Assembly: GCA_024291935.2 (NCBI GenBank)
Contig: CM044313.1
Span: forward strand, 79,855,001 to 79,919,000
Reading direction: 5' to 3'
DNA: 64,000 nucleotides
DNA from: Okapia johnstoni
Lineage: Eukaryota; Chordata; Mammalia; Artiodactyla; Giraffidae
Of the stretch, positions 23,040-34,534 are shown in pieces (position 1 is the first letter of the stretch; each line of letters begins with the position of its first letter). The notes under the pieces were generated by a model. It did no database searches, was not told where the DNA came from, and saw only the letters and a list, made by a program, of their open reading frames with translations. The translations under genes and the position numbers were made by a program.

Positions 23040-23700
23040 GAAAATACTGTTAATAATATTTGAGTTTTGGAAAAATACTAGTGTTTTTGGTCCTGACATT
23101 TTAAAGATGCAAAAGAGACATCCAGGTGTATTTTTCCCAGGTCTCCTCTGTATTTTTAATAACTTTAATACTTTCATGCAAGAAAAGAACACAACATGTT
23201 TTTCAATGGCAAGCAGAACAAAAATGAAAACTAAAAGCTTGGAAGAAAAGTTTCTAGAGACCATTGTGACATTTTTCCATAATTTAACAATAATTGACCT
23301 TGAAAAAGGTGATGATTTGTATATAGAACACTTACAAAAAATAATCACTGAAAACTTTTTGAATTTAATAGGATGTTTTGAATTTTATTTTTTTCTTCAA
23401 AGAAGAATCATTCTAGGGAATTCATTAGATTTTAATTCATTTCTTTCATCAAAAGATATTATAAATTTATAACCTTAAAGAAGAAGTTATTGGAACTGAG
23501 ATCTGATGAAAAATAGATGTTAGATTTTGAAAGGTTAGCTTCATTTTCTCTATTTTAGGAAAAAACTCATAAATTAATATTAAGAAATTAATGAAATTCC
23601 ATTCCTATGAACATATTTCTGAGACAAGTTTCTCTATTATGAATATTAAAAAGTTTGGACATATTTGTCCCTTTTTGAGTAGCATTATTGTCAATCCAAC
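23040..23700 (+). pseudogene. hAT-type (ZBED/Charlie-like) transposase relic
   Basis: The open frame at 23008-23472 carries FNNFNTFMQEKNTTCFSMAS near 23155, which fits the conserved LNxLNLSLQGKNTxxF segment of vertebrate hAT/ZBED-type transposases. It is followed by LYIEHLQKIITENF near 23317, fitting HLxxLxxEFxxYFP. After 23473, shifting frame by one base gives LLELRSDEK and LASFSLF, then a further shift gives SETSFSIMN near 23620, fitting the C-terminal LASFW and YLCExxFS dimerisation region. The order is that of the family; spacing is shortened and the catalytic core is not visible. Either a Charlie-like element or a retrocopy of a domesticated hAT gene. Confidence 0.6.
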
Positions 23701-24332
23701 TCAGAGAAAATACAAAGAAGAAGCAAGTTTACTAATTAATTAATTCAAAATTTTAAATATTGATATGTCGTGTTCATTCAACGTTTGTGTATAGATGCAT
23801 GAAAGACTAGATTTTTGTTCTATTTTAATGAGGCATTGATCCAATAATTCCACAAAAGAGGAAAAAATTAAGAAAATTATTGAAGAGGCTTTCTCTGAAA
23901 ATATGCTAGGCTCAAGTGATTTTCAGATGAATTATTTTAACCTCTTAAATCTCATGTAACTGCTGTAATAGTTAAATAGTTCCTGAGTACAGGAGAAGGA
24001 AATCATCACCATATGAGATCACCATAACCCTGAAATGAATGAATAAGACAAGATAGAAAATTGTATCTAAAAAATATGAAGAAAAATATCACATAGTATG
24101 GATTATTGAAACAACTCCCTTATGTAAGGATAAGAAAATATTAATATAAATAATATAACTCATGGACCATATTAATAGGTCAAAGGAAACAAATAGGCAT
24201 TATAGTAGATGCCACAAAGACATAAGAAAATGTTGAACATCCAAACACCCATTATTGATTTTTAAAAGGTATAAAATAAGGATATGTGGATATTTTTAAA
24301 TATACATATATTAATAAAGAATTTTGACACGC

Positions 24333-24333
<1 letters not shown>
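23701..24333. other. Unassigned AT-rich sequence
   Basis: Very AT-rich, no coding signal or repeat recognised. Confidence 0.45.

Positions 24334-24378
<45 letters not shown>
24334..24378. repeat. (CA)n microsatellite
   Basis: About 22 uninterrupted AC/CA units followed by CCCC. Likely length-polymorphic. Confidence 0.97.
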
Positions 24379-24379
<1 letters not shown>

Positions 24380-24673
24380 CTCAAGTTAAGATCCACCATC
24401 ATGCTGAATGATGAAATGCTAGAACTAGCCTCATAAGCCTAGAACAAATAAATTAAGATCTTCTGTCACCATTATTGTTTAATGTTTCCATAAATGTCTC
24501 TTGGATATATTTGAAGCTCTGTGGTAAACTGAATAATGGACTCCCAACATTTTCTTTGCTCTACTCCACAGAAGCTGTGAAGATATTATATTACATGGCG
24601 AAAAGGAATTTGAAGATGTGATTAAGATTACAGACCTTAAATCAGGATATTAGCTTTAACTATACAGGTAAGC

Positions 24674-24948
24674 GGAGAAGGCGATGGCACCCCACTCCAG
24701 TACTCTTGCCTGGAAAATCCCATGGACGGAGGAGCCTGGTGGGCCGCAGTCCATGGGGTCGCTAGGAGTCGGACACGACTGAGCAACTTCACTTTCACTT
24801 TTCACTTTCATGCATTGGAGAAGGAAATGGCATCCCACTCCGGTGTTCTTGCCTGGAGAATCCCAGGGACGGCGGAGCCTGGTGGGCTGCCGTCTGTGGG
24901 GTTGCACAGAGTTGGACACGACTGAAGCGACTTAGCAGCAGCAGCAGC

Positions 24949-24982
<34 letters not shown>

Positions 24983-24984
24983 GC
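24674..24984 (+). mobile_element. Bov-A2 SINE with CAG-expanded tail
   Basis: Two tandem BovB-tail-derived monomers (GGAGAAGGCGATGGCACC..., GGAGAAGGAAATGGCATCC...) joined by TTCACTTTCACTTTTCAC, then a CAG run at 24945-24984 interrupted once by TAG. Perfect TSD ATACAGGTAAG at 24662-24672 and 24985-24995. Little diverged, so a young insertion. Confidence 0.96.
24945..24984 (+). repeat. (CAG)n microsatellite in SINE tail
   Basis: About 13 AGC/CAG units with one TAG interruption, forming the 3' tail of the Bov-A2 copy. Confidence 0.96.
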
Positions 24985-25009
24985 ATACAGGTAAGTTCAA
25001 TCTAATCAC

Positions 25010-25147
25010 CAGGCAAGAATTCTCCAGGCAAGAATACTGGAATTGGTAGCCATTCCCTTTTCCAGGGGATCCTCCCAACCCAGGGATCGAACCCTGGTTT
25101 CCTGCATTGCAGGCAGAGTTTTTACCGGCTGAGCCACTAGGGAAGCC
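25010..25147 (-). mobile_element. Bov-tA SINE with perfect TSD
   Basis: Reverse-complement Bov-tA with its tRNA head. The minus strand carries an A box TGGCTCAGCCG and a canonical B box GGTTCGATCCC (25083-25093). The 3' BovB-derived tail is short. Perfect 12-base TSD CAATCTAATCAC at 24998-25009 and 25148-25159. Confidence 0.95.
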
Positions 25148-25296
25148 CAATCTAATCACATGATACCTTGAAACACAAAACAAGAAGTCAAAGAGATTTC
25201 AAGTATGAGAAGAATTTGACTCACTACTGTTCCTGTCTCTAAGACAGAGGGCCTGCATGTAAGGAGCTGAGAGAGGCCTCTAGATACTATGTGAAG

Positions 25297-25497
25297 TGAA
25301 GTTAGTCACTTAGTCATGTCTGACTCTTTGCAACCCCATAGACTGTAGCCCACTTGGCTCCTCTGTCCATGAAAAAATTCTCCAGGCAAGAACACTGGAG
25401 TGAATTGCCACTCCCTTCTCCAAGAGATCTTCCCTACCCAGGGATTGAACCCAGGTCTTCTGCATTGCAGGCAGATTTTTTACCATCTGAGCTAGTC
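25297..25497 (-). mobile_element. Bov-tA SINE
   Basis: Full Bov-tA layout in reverse complement: AGTCATGTCTGACTCTTTGC, then CTCCAGGCAAGAACACTGGAG, then GGGATTGAACCCAGGTCTTC and a degraded head near 25490. Confidence 0.92.
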
Positions 25498-25742
25498 CAC
25501 AAATGACAGCCAGCAAGGAAACAGGGAACTTCAACTGCATGGAACTGGATTCTGCCAACAACCCAAATAAACTGGAAAGCAGAGCTTCTCAACAACAACT
25601 CAGACATCAAAATTATGATTTCATCTTTGTGAAACATGGAACAGAAAAACTAACCTAGATATCTGACTGAACAGAACTATGAGATAATAAATTTCTGTTT
25701 GTTTAAAGTGATAAATTTGTATACAGTGTTGTGCCAGTGTCA

Positions 25743-26103
25743 TGGACTGAATTGTCTCCAAAGTTTGTATGTTGAAGCTCTAACTCTCAAGATAGCTGTA
25801 TCTGAAAACAGAACCTTTAAGGAGATAATTGAGCTCATAAGGGTGAGACTCTAACCTTATAGGAGGAAGAAGAATAAGAGGAAGAAACACCAGAGATCTC
25901 TGTCTCTTTCCACGCATTCACAGAGAAAAGGCCACATGTGGACAAGCAAGAGGGCAGTCATCTGTAGAACAAAGAAAAAAGCCTCAGCAGAAATCAACTT
26001 TTCTGGCACCTTGATCTTGGACTGCTAGCCTCAAGAATTGTGAGAAAATAAATTTCTGTGTGGTATTCTGTTATGGCAGCCCTAGCCAATTAAAATAGAC
26101 AAT
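25743..26103 (+). mobile_element. MaLR-like LTR remnant (MLT1-type)
   Basis: GACTGAATTGTCTCCAAAG, GTATGTTGAAGCTCTAAC, CACCTTGATCTTGGACTGC, GAAAATAAATTTCTGTGTGG, TGTTATGGCAGCCCTAGC give the start-to-end layout of a MaLR LTR with its AATAAA signal near the 3' end. Confidence 0.8.
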
Positions 26104-26370
26104 GACAGAAAACTAACATGGTGTGAGAGTCATCAACAGGGACTGATTTTGGCAACATGAAATATCTAGGGTTTTGGTGTGTTTGTTCATTTACACTTAG
26201 TTGACAGTATATATTTGCCTTTTCATATTCTATTCACATGATCAAGTTTATCAGTTGTTTCTTCGATGACTTTTGGATTTTGTGTCTTGCTTAGAAAAGA
26301 CTTTAAATCTCTCTACCCACCCCCAGTCTCTTCCTGACTCGCTCTAGAATAACTTTTGAACATTAGGATG

Positions 26371-26755
26371 CATCAGTTCAGTTCAGTCGCTCAGTCGTGT
26401 CCGACTCTTTGTGACCCCATGAACTGCAGCACACCAGGCCTCCCTGTCCATCACCAACTCCAGGAGTTTACCCAAACTCATGTCCATCGAGTCGGTGATG
26501 CCATCCAGCCATCTCATCCTCTGTCGTCCCCTTCTCCTCCTACCCCCAATCTTTCCCAGCATCAGGGTCTTTTCTAATGAGTCAGCTCTTCGCATCAGGT
26601 GGCCAAAGTATTGGAGTTTCAGCTTCAACATCAGTCCCTCCAATGAACACCCAGGACTGATCTCCTTTAGGATGGACTGGTTGGATCTCCTTGCAGTTCA
26701 AGGGACTCTCCAACACCACAGTTCAAAAGCATCAATTCTTCGGCGCTCAGCTTTC
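26371..26755 (-). mobile_element. Young 5'-truncated BovB with 19-base TSD
   Basis: Reverse-complement BovB 3' end from the TCAGTTCAGTTCAG tail at 26373 to the AGCTTTC break at 26755. The minus-strand frame (26383-26643) reads [20 protein letters not shown] through KSRTRLSD without a stop. The 19-base TSD ACTTTTGAACATTAGGATG is identical at 26352-26370 and 26756-26774. Confidence 0.97.
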
Positions 26756-26774
26756 ACTTTTGAACATTAGGATG

Positions 26775-27432
26775 TGTAATGACCATTTTTCTCCTTTCTA
26801 ATCATGGTTTGCTTTTTAAAGCTCTCTTCCTTTAACTTTCCCTTCCCTGTTTAGTTTCCCTGAATACCAGGAACAGCCTATCATGTGAGCTGTTTTGACT
26901 TAAAGTTCCTTTTGAGAGATGCTCTATCTAACTGCCCTATTTCAATTTTTGTTGATTTCTTTGAGGGTTGTTCCTTCTCCCCACTGATTGTTCCAGACAA
27001 GAAGAAGTGTAATTCTACCATATACATCTTTCCACCATAACTTGTGATAATTATATTGATAGAATATTAACATTTCCCTGATGAGTGGACAGCTCAACCC
27101 CTCATGTACGTGGCTGATTGAAACAGAAAGGCACTGCTTGGACACTTAGTCCTATTTAAAACATACCCAAGACGTTTCTTCACTTCTCCTTACCTTTGGG
27201 TATTATTTCAAATTTCCATTCTCCTTGTTAAAAAAAGTAGCCCCTATTCATGGTTCTTTTTACAACTTTCTATGCTGTCATGTAGTTACTATCTTATTGC
27301 AGACCCCATAGAGTGTACTGGAGCCATTTTGCAACTGCTCCTAAGAGTTAATTATCTGCCTCTTTTCTAAGCACTGTGTTCAGTGAGGTCAAGTTGGTCA
27401 GTTGAAATTAGCCTTGGTGAGAATACTGAAAC
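26775..27432. other. Unassigned sequence
   Basis: No recognisable repeat or coding signal. Confidence 0.45.
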
Positions 27433-27475
27433 AGGTAGGCAGGCTCTTTACCACTAGCACCACCTGGGAAGCCCT
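27433..27475 (-). mobile_element. Bov-tA tRNA-head fragment
   Basis: GGCAGGCTCTTTACCACTAG then CACCACCTGGGAAGCCC is the reverse complement of only the tRNA-derived 5' head of Bov-tA. Confidence 0.75.
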
Positions 27476-28804
27476 TACAACATATGGATTTTTCTAATCT
27501 TATGTTGGCAGTTATTTTGGGTAAAATAAAGGTCCAAAGTTATGAATTTTATTTTGATAAAACAAAGAATTGAAAGATGAACTTGGAATGTTATACAAAG
27601 TCATTTTAATAAGCTAAGTGTCTATTAATGGGGTATGTTACATAAGTTATGTGAAGCCTGTACTAAAGGATATTATATAGTAGTGTAACAAGTATATATG
27701 TTCTTGGCATCAAAACATTCTTAAATGGGTAAAGTAAATGGCAGAAAATATATATCTTATGTTGCATTTATGTACAAAAATTTTAAGTAGATTGGTATGT
27801 AGAGGGCCTCTGAGGAGCTGATAGCGTTCTATTTCTTGACTAGGAGAGTTGTTATAATGGCATACTACATTTGTGACAATTCATTAAGCTGCAAAATTAT
27901 GGTATGCATACTTTATATATGTATTATTCTTTAAATAGTTTAAAATAATATCTAACTACAAGTATGTACAGATATGTGTGTGTACATAATTTGAAAAATC
28001 TAGAAATGACCAATTATTAACAATGGTTCCCTCTGAGGAGAGGTGTGGCATTTGGGAAAGAGAGATGGGGATGCAAATATTTTGTACTGTTTGAATGCTT
28101 TACAATGCATGTATATAATGGGTAGAGACTGAAAATCCCCCCAAAGAATGACTAGAAACTAAGAAAAAACAAAACAAAACAATGTGCAGCATCTACACAT
28201 TTTGCTTTTAAAATTGATTTTCACTTTGCACATTCAGCTGTCTCTTGTGTTATCCTTGAAGTTCCAGATGGAGAGCTACATTATCTCCTGTGTTTGCAAA
28301 CACATGAACAAAGGAGACATATCTGAAATGTAAAATCTGTGTGACAGCCTCCTTCAAAGGAGTCTCATCTGTCTTTGAAAACAAAGTAAATTACTTGAGT
28401 GAATTCAAATTCCATTTTGTGAAGTCTTTGTTGAGAAGTAAGTGAATATTCAGTCAGGAGCCTACAAACCTATCCACCAGTACTTATTTCCCCCCGGGTG
28501 CACTGGGATAAACATTTTAGTTTTAAAACATTCTTGAATGTTAGTATGAGGAAGTATTTAAGGAGTAGAGACAGAGAGTATTTAAGTAATAAGTCCCAGG
28601 CTGGTCCCCATGAAGCCTTCTATGGGATTTAGAGAGACTTCTACATGGGCCAAGTTCTACACGTTTCTTAAGACTCTCAATCTAGGTTTCATTCCACTGA
28701 ATAACAGGTTTTTTGATTACTTGTTTTATATGTTTTAACCTAACCAAAACTTCTGCACAACAGCTGTTCAGGATAAGGCCAAAGTGATGAGGAGCTGAAA
28801 TCAG
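27476..28804. other. Mostly unassigned; possible old repeat 27610-28140
   Basis: GTAACAGTGG-like wording (AACAATGGTTCCCTCTGAGG near 28020) and TATAATGGGTAG suggest a diverged mammalian interspersed repeat I cannot name. The rest is unassigned. Confidence 0.35.
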
Positions 28805-30545
28805 CTTTTTTTTAAACTTTATTTTAATTGGAGGCTAACTACAATATTGTGGTGGTTTTTGCCATATATTGACATGAATTAGCCACAGGTGAACATGTGT
28901 CCCCCCATCCTGAAACCTCTCCCACCTCCCTCCCCACACCATCCCTCTGGGTTGTCCCAGAGCACCAGTTTTGAGTGCCCTGTTTCACGCATCAAACTTG
29001 CACTGGTCATCTATTTTACACGTAATATGCATGCTTCAATGCTATTCTCTCAAATCACCTCACCCTTGTTTTCTCCCACAGAGTCCAAAAGTCTGTTCTT
29101 TACATCTGTGTCACTTTTGCTGTCTTGCATATAAGGTTGTCATTACCATTTTTCTAAATTCCATATACATGTGTTAATACTGTATTTGTGTTTCTCTTTC
29201 TGACTTACTTCACTCTGTATAATAGGCTCCAGTTTCATCCAACTCATTAGAACTGACTCAAATGTGTTCTTTTTTATAGCTGAGTAATATTCCATTATGT
29301 ATATGTATCACAACTTCCTTATCCATTCATCTGTCAATGGATATCTAGGATGCTTCCATGTTCTAGCTATTGTAAACAGTGCTCCAATGAACATTAGGGT
29401 ACGTGTGTCTCTTTCAATTCTGGTTTCCTTGGTGTGTGCTCAGCAGTGGGATTGCTGGGTCCTATGGCAGTTCTATTTCCAGTTTTTTAAGGCATCTCCA
29501 TACTATTCTCCATAGTGGCTGTACTAGTTTGCATTCCCACCAACAGTGTAAGAGTGTTCCTTTTTCTCCACACCCTCTCCACCATTTATTGTTTGTAGAC
29601 ATTTTGAGGGCAGCCATTCTGACCAGCATGAAATGGTACCTCATTGTGGTTTTGATTTGCACTTTTTTAAATAATAAGTGATACTGAACACCTTTTCGTG
29701 TGTTTGTTGGCCATCTGTATGTCTTCTTTGGAGAAATGTCTGTCTAGTTCTTTGGCCCACTTTTTGATTGGGTCATTTATTTTTCTGGTGTTGAGCTGCA
29801 TAAACTGCATGTATATTTCAGAGATTAATTCTTTGTCAGTTGATTTGTTCGCTATTATTTTCTCCCACTGTGAAGGCTGCCTTTTCACCTTGCTTATAGT
29901 TTCCCTCATTGTGCAAAATCTTTTAAGTTGTATTAGATTCCATTTGTTTATTTTTGTTTTTATTTCCATTGCTCTCAGAGGTAGGTCAGAGACTGATTTA
30001 TGTCAGAGATTGTTCTGCCTATGTTTTTCTCTAAGAGTTTTATAGTTTCTGGTCTTACATTTAGATTTTTAATCTATTTTCAGTTTATTTTTGTGTATGG
30101 TGTTAGAAAGTGTTCTAGTTTCATTTTTTACAAGTGGTTGACCAGTTTTCCCAGCACCACTTGTTAAAGAGATTGTCTTTTCTCCATTGTATATTTTTGC
30201 CTCCTTTGTCAAAGATAAGGTGTCCATAGGTGCGTGGATTTATCTCTGGGCTTTCTATTTTGTTCCGTTGATCTGTATTTCTGTCTTTGTGCCAGTACAT
30301 ACTATCTTAATGACTGTAGCTTTGTAGTAGAGCCTGAAGTCAGGCAGGTTGATTCCTCCAGTTCCATTCTTCTTTCTCAAGATTGGTTTGGCTGTTCAAG
30401 GTTTTCTGTGTTTCCATACAAATTGTGAAATTATGTGTTCTAGTTTTCTGAAAAATGTCATTGGTAGCTTGATAGGGATTGAGTTGAATCTATAGATTGC
30501 TTTGCATAGTATAATCATTTTCACTATATTGATTCTTCCAATCCA
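28805..30545 (-). mobile_element. L1 LINE 3' end, 5'-truncated
   Basis: Poly-T at 28806 then the reverse complement of the ruminant L1 3' untranslated region (TTGGAGGCTAACTACAATATTG) and the C-terminal third of ORF2. The minus-strand frame at 29462-29662 reads [29 protein letters not shown] and LVQPLW. The 29667-29969 frame reads [15 protein letters not shown]. Several frameshifts. The 5' end abuts BovB sequence at about 30545 without a visible TSD. Confidence 0.93.
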
Positions 30546-30937
30546 CAAAGAATTGACACTTTTGAACTGTGGTGTTGGAGAATACTCTTGAGAGTCCCTT
30601 GGACTTCAAGGAGATCAAACCAGTCAATCTTAAAGAAAATCAGTCCTGAATATTCATGTGAAGGATTGACGCTGAAGCTGAAACTTCAATACTTTGGTCA
30701 CCTGCTGAAAAGAACTGACTCTTTGGAAAAGACCCTGATGTTGGGAAAGATTGAAGACAGGAGGAGAAGGGAACAGCAGAAGATGAGATGATTGGATGGC
30801 ATCGCTGACTCAATAGATACGAGTTTGAGCAAGCTCCAGGAATTGGTGATGGACAGAGAAGCCTGGCATGTTGCAATCCATGGGGTCACAAAGAGTCGGA
30901 CACAACTTAGTGGCTGAACTGAAATGAACTGAACTGA
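30546..30937 (+). mobile_element. BovB 3' end, abutting L1
   Basis: Starts AAGAATTGACACTTTTGAACTG and ends in the tail ACTGAAATGAACTGAACTGAAA. The frame at 30588-30791 reads the RVPW...[10 protein letters not shown] tail and is interrupted by an in-frame TGA at 30789-30791 (AGATGATTGG). Confidence 0.9.
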
Positions 30938-30947
30938 AACCCATGAC

Positions 30948-32041
30948 TATTGACTATGCCAAACTCTTTGACTGTGTGGATCACAATAAACTGTGGAAAA
31001 TTCTGAAAGAGATGGGAATACCAGACCATCTGACCTGTCTCTTGAGAAACCTGTATGCAGGTCAGGAAGCAACAGTTAGAACTGGACATGGAACAACAGA
31101 CTGGTTCCAAACAGGAAAAGGAGTACGTCAAGGCTGTTTATTGTCAGCCTGCTTATTTAACTTATATGCAGAGTACATCATGAGAAATTATGGGCTGGAA
31201 GAAGCACAAGCTAGAATCAAGATTGCTGGGAGAAATATCAGTAACCTCCGGTATGCAGATGACACCACCCTTATGGCAGAAAGTGGAGAAGAACTAAAAC
31301 GCCTCTTGATGAAAGTGAAAGAGGAGAGTGAAAAAGTTGGCTTAAAGCTCAACGTTCAGAAAACTAAGATCATGACATCTGGTCCCATCACTTCATGGGA
31401 AATAGATGGGGAAACAGTGGAAACAGTGTCAGACTTTTATTTTGGGGGGCTCCAAAATCACTGCTGATGGTGATTGCAGCCATGAAATTAAAAGACGCTT
31501 ACTCCTTGGAAGGAAGGTTATGGCCAACCTAGATAGCATATTTAAAAGCAGAGACATTACTTTGCCAACAAAAGTCTGTCTAGTCAAGGCTATGGTTTTT
31601 CCTGTAGTCATGTATGGATGTGAGAGTTGGACTGTGAAGAAAGCTGAGCGCCAAAGAATTGATGGTTTTGAACTGTGGTGTTGGAGAAGACTCTTGAGAG
31701 TCCCTTGGACTGCAAGGAGATCCAATCAATCCATCCTAAAGGAGATCAGTCCTGGGTGTTCATTGGAAGGACTGATGTTGAAGCTGAAACTTCAATACTT
31801 TGGTATTTCATGCTAAGAGTTGACTCATTGGAAAAGACCCTGATGCTGGGTAGGATTGGGGGCAGGAGGAGAAGGGGACGACAGAGGATGAGATGGTTGG
31901 ATGGCATCACTGACTCGATGGACATGGGTTTGGGTAGACTCCGGGAGTCGGTGAGGAACAGAGAGACCTGGCGTGCTGCAATTCATGGGGTCGCAAAGAG
32001 TCGGACACGACTGAGCGACTGAACTGAACTGAACTGAACTG
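30948..32041 (+). mobile_element. BovB 3' third including RT core
   Basis: Begins ATTGACTATGCCAAACTC and ends with the GAACTGAACTGAACTGA tail. Low divergence, same orientation and directly downstream of the previous BovB copy. Confidence 0.93.
30949..32022 (+). pseudogene. BovB reverse transcriptase core, two frameshifts
   Basis: Motif A (IDYAKLFDCVD), motif B-like KGVRQGC and the catalytic box YADD (31252-31263) are all present in the first frame. The frame is lost in a G-run near 31443 (SDFYFGG, where SDFIFLGSK is usual), resumes one frame over to about 31810, and returns to the first frame through KSRTRLSD at 32022 after a one-base loss near 31809. With no endonuclease and no start it cannot be an autonomous source. 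Confidence 0.9.
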
Positions 32042-32042
32042 A

Positions 32043-32225
32043 GTCTCTCCTTCAACTGAAAAGGCTCCATTTAGCAATTCTTATAAGACAGGTCTTGTGG
32101 TAATAAGCTCCTTCAATTTTTATCTGGGAAAGTCTTTATTTCTCCATCATTTGTGAAGAAAAGTTTTGCCAGGTATAGTAATTCTTGGCTAGCAGTTTTC
32201 TCAGTACTTTGAATATGTAGTACTT
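32043..32225. mobile_element. L1-like old fragment (tentative)
   Basis: GGGAAAGTCTTTATTTCTCC then TTTGCCAGGTATAGTAATTC resembles a mammalian L1-associated repeat. Weak assignment. Confidence 0.35.
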
Positions 32226-32276
32226 TGGCATATATAGAGAGATATAGATATAGGCATAGATATAGATATGAGACAG
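32226..32276. repeat. (TATAGA)n-like low-complexity tract
   Basis: Imperfect ATAGAT/ATAGAG units (TATAGATATAGGCATAGATA). Confidence 0.8.
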
Positions 32277-32299
32277 GGAAAGAGAGATGGGGTGGGTAG

Positions 32300-32660
32300 A
32301 GAGATTTAAAAGCAATTACCTCATATGATTATGGAGGCTGAGAAGTCCAAAGATCTGCAGTTGGTAAACTGGAAACCCAGGAGAGCTGATGTATAACTCC
32401 AGTCAAAGTCTGAAGGTCTGGGAGTCTTGTGAGCTGATGGTGTGAATTTCAGTTTGAAAGCTAGCAAGTTTGAAGAAAAGCCAAATGCTTCAGCCGAAGT
32501 CCAAAGGCCATAAAAGACCAATATCCCACCTCAAGAAGTCAGGCAGGGAAGAGTTCCCTCTTACTCAACCTTTTTGTTATGTTCAACTCTTCAGCTGATT
32601 GAATAAGGCTCACCCACATTAGGACCAGAAATCTGCTTCTCTCAGTCTAGGATAGAAGAT
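32300..32660 (+). mobile_element. Ancient interspersed repeat, family unassigned
   Basis: TATGATTATGGAGGCTGAGAAG, CAAAGATCTGCAGTTGG, CACCCACATTAGGACC. I recognise this wording from a common mammalian repeat but cannot name it safely. Confidence 0.5.
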
Positions 32661-32824
32661 ATAAATAGGCGGATGACAATTTGAGGAATGGTTTTAATTT
32701 TAAAAGATAGACTTTCCTAACTCATGGCAAATATTTGTGGAGCATCCTATCAGGTAACAATCCTTCAACAAAATTCACGACCAAGAGTTTATCAGTCACT
32801 TTGCTCTTAACTCCCCTGGTCAGC

Positions 32825-32975
32825 AGCCATATATTGCAATTTATTAAAGTGTGACCTAAGGATCACCTGGATATGACTCACCTGGGTAATCAAAAATGTA
32901 GATTCTCAAACCAAACCCTAGACTTAGCATGTCAGTATCTCCCGGAGTGTCTGTGAAGTATGCTGAACCTTATAT
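32825..32975 (+). mobile_element. MER5-type element
   Basis: AAAGTGTGACCTAAGGATCAC, ACCTGGGTAATCAAAAATG, AGATTCTCAAACC match the MER5 family of short hAT-derived elements. Confidence 0.7.
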
Positions 32976-33344
32976 AAATCTTGGCTTTTGAAAGTAAAGT
33001 AATAATTTATTTTTGGATATTTCCTTCAGAAAATGGCCTCAGGGAACCAAATAGTGGTTTGTCTAAAAGCTCTGCACCAAATTCCCCCTGGTTGTTCAGT
33101 GTGAAGCGTGATATCAATCTCATTTGATAATGTACAGATAAGAGTATAAATTTGGGTATTCACAAATCCTTTCTCCATAAATTGAATTCTGAATCTTTTT
33201 TCAGTAAGTGGATCTGTTGAATAAAGTGGTTCATTTGCATGCTTTTGCTTATTGGCACCTCTTAGGATAAATAGAGTCATTTGTTATTTTGTGATGCTTT
33301 CACCTCTGGTTTCTAAATTTCTGAGAAAAAGTGTAAGAAAAATA

Positions 33345-33560
33345 ACCTAATATTTACTGAGTTCCAAAAATATGCCACAATCTCTATTTAGCACAATCCC
33401 ATACATTTTTGCTAATTTAATCCACACAAAAGCCAAATGACTTAAGACATTATTATAAACTCCATGAGGAGACTGGCATAAAGATTTCACTCTGCCTGTC
33501 CAAAACCACACAGGTAGTGTTATCGAGTTAAATCCAAGATCATCTTACATAAGAGCTGTG
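33345..33560 (-). mobile_element. MIR SINE
   Basis: TATTTACTGAGTTCC, CTAATTTAATCCACACAAAAG, CCATGAGGAGACTGG, CAAAACCACACAGGTAGTG match the reverse complement of MIR from 3' to 5'. Confidence 0.8.
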
Positions 33561-34534
33561 TTCTTTAGGTATTATGTCTTGTCATTCTCTTAGATTAGGG
33601 CACAAGCTAGAATGAGGGACACTTACAGAGGTACTCAACCCAAAAGCATAATTCCCTTCATGTTAAGAGAGCTCTTTGAATTGATAAATATATACACTCC
33701 TGTGTATTGTGAAATTTGTCATTTGGGCTATCTCTATGAAAGTCTGTATTGGTTAATTATCCTCTGACTTTAAAGGCATTTAGATGAAAGCCTGTGAAGA
33801 GCATTGCCCTAAACTGTTCCCTGCATTGCCACATAAAACCCAGACGTGCTAAGAAAGTATAGCAAAAGTTTGAAGGGAGCCACTGAAATAGATTTTCCTC
33901 CTTCTGGAAAGCCTCAGAAGTGCAAATAATTCTGAAACCATTTCACGTAAACTGGTTTTTTTACCCATTGTCCTCTAATTAGATGTGTACTTCCATTTAA
34001 TGGGAGCTCAGAACAAAAGATTAACATGTGGTGAGACTTGCCCAAAGGAATAAAATAGGCAGCAGAACTTAAAGGGCAGTTTCCAGCTACCCTTATGCAA
34101 GAAGGAGAAATAATAAACCACAGCTTTAAAATTTTGTAACCTGTTTGAAGTTCTATAACTTCTTACTCTAAGAGAATTTGCTTTTTTATCTATTTCTCCA
34201 TAATGGTAAATAAAAAAAAAACTCATAAAAGACAAAAGATCTGAGCATTTGTATAGTCTATACCATGGCAGCTTCAGAAAAAAATTCTGATTATTTCAGC
34301 CCTGAACTTCTGCTCCAGGGGAATATCTAATTATGCTCTCCTTGGAAAGAGCTCCATTCTGGTTTCTACCAAAACACTCAAGATGGACCCCACTGTACTC
34401 ATTTTATACTAAAGAAAATAATTTTCAACAAGTGCATAAGCAAAACCTAAGAATTTTTGCAGGTAATGACAAAGGCCCTGAGTAAGGATAAAGCTTACTG
34501 TTGCAGAATAGTGTAGGACCTGAAAGAAGATCCA
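33561..34534. other. Unassigned sequence
   Basis: No coding or repeat signal recognised. Confidence 0.45.

Noticed and set aside
23001..23348. Minus-strand 115-codon frame
   Set aside because: Antisense of the hAT-type relic, which explains the plus strand better.
24795..25183. Frames rich in Leu or Cys (MLLLLLL-type, CCCCCC-type)
   Set aside because: Translations of the CAG repeat in the Bov-A2 tail, not proteins.
24662..25500. CRISPR-like array of repeated 20-30 base units
   Set aside because: Repeated units are the internal monomers of Bov-A2/Bov-tA, differ in spacing and lie in a mammalian genome.
29297..30045. Plus-strand frames with many aromatic residues
   Set aside because: Antisense of L1 ORF2; the minus strand reads the known L1 C-terminal sequence.
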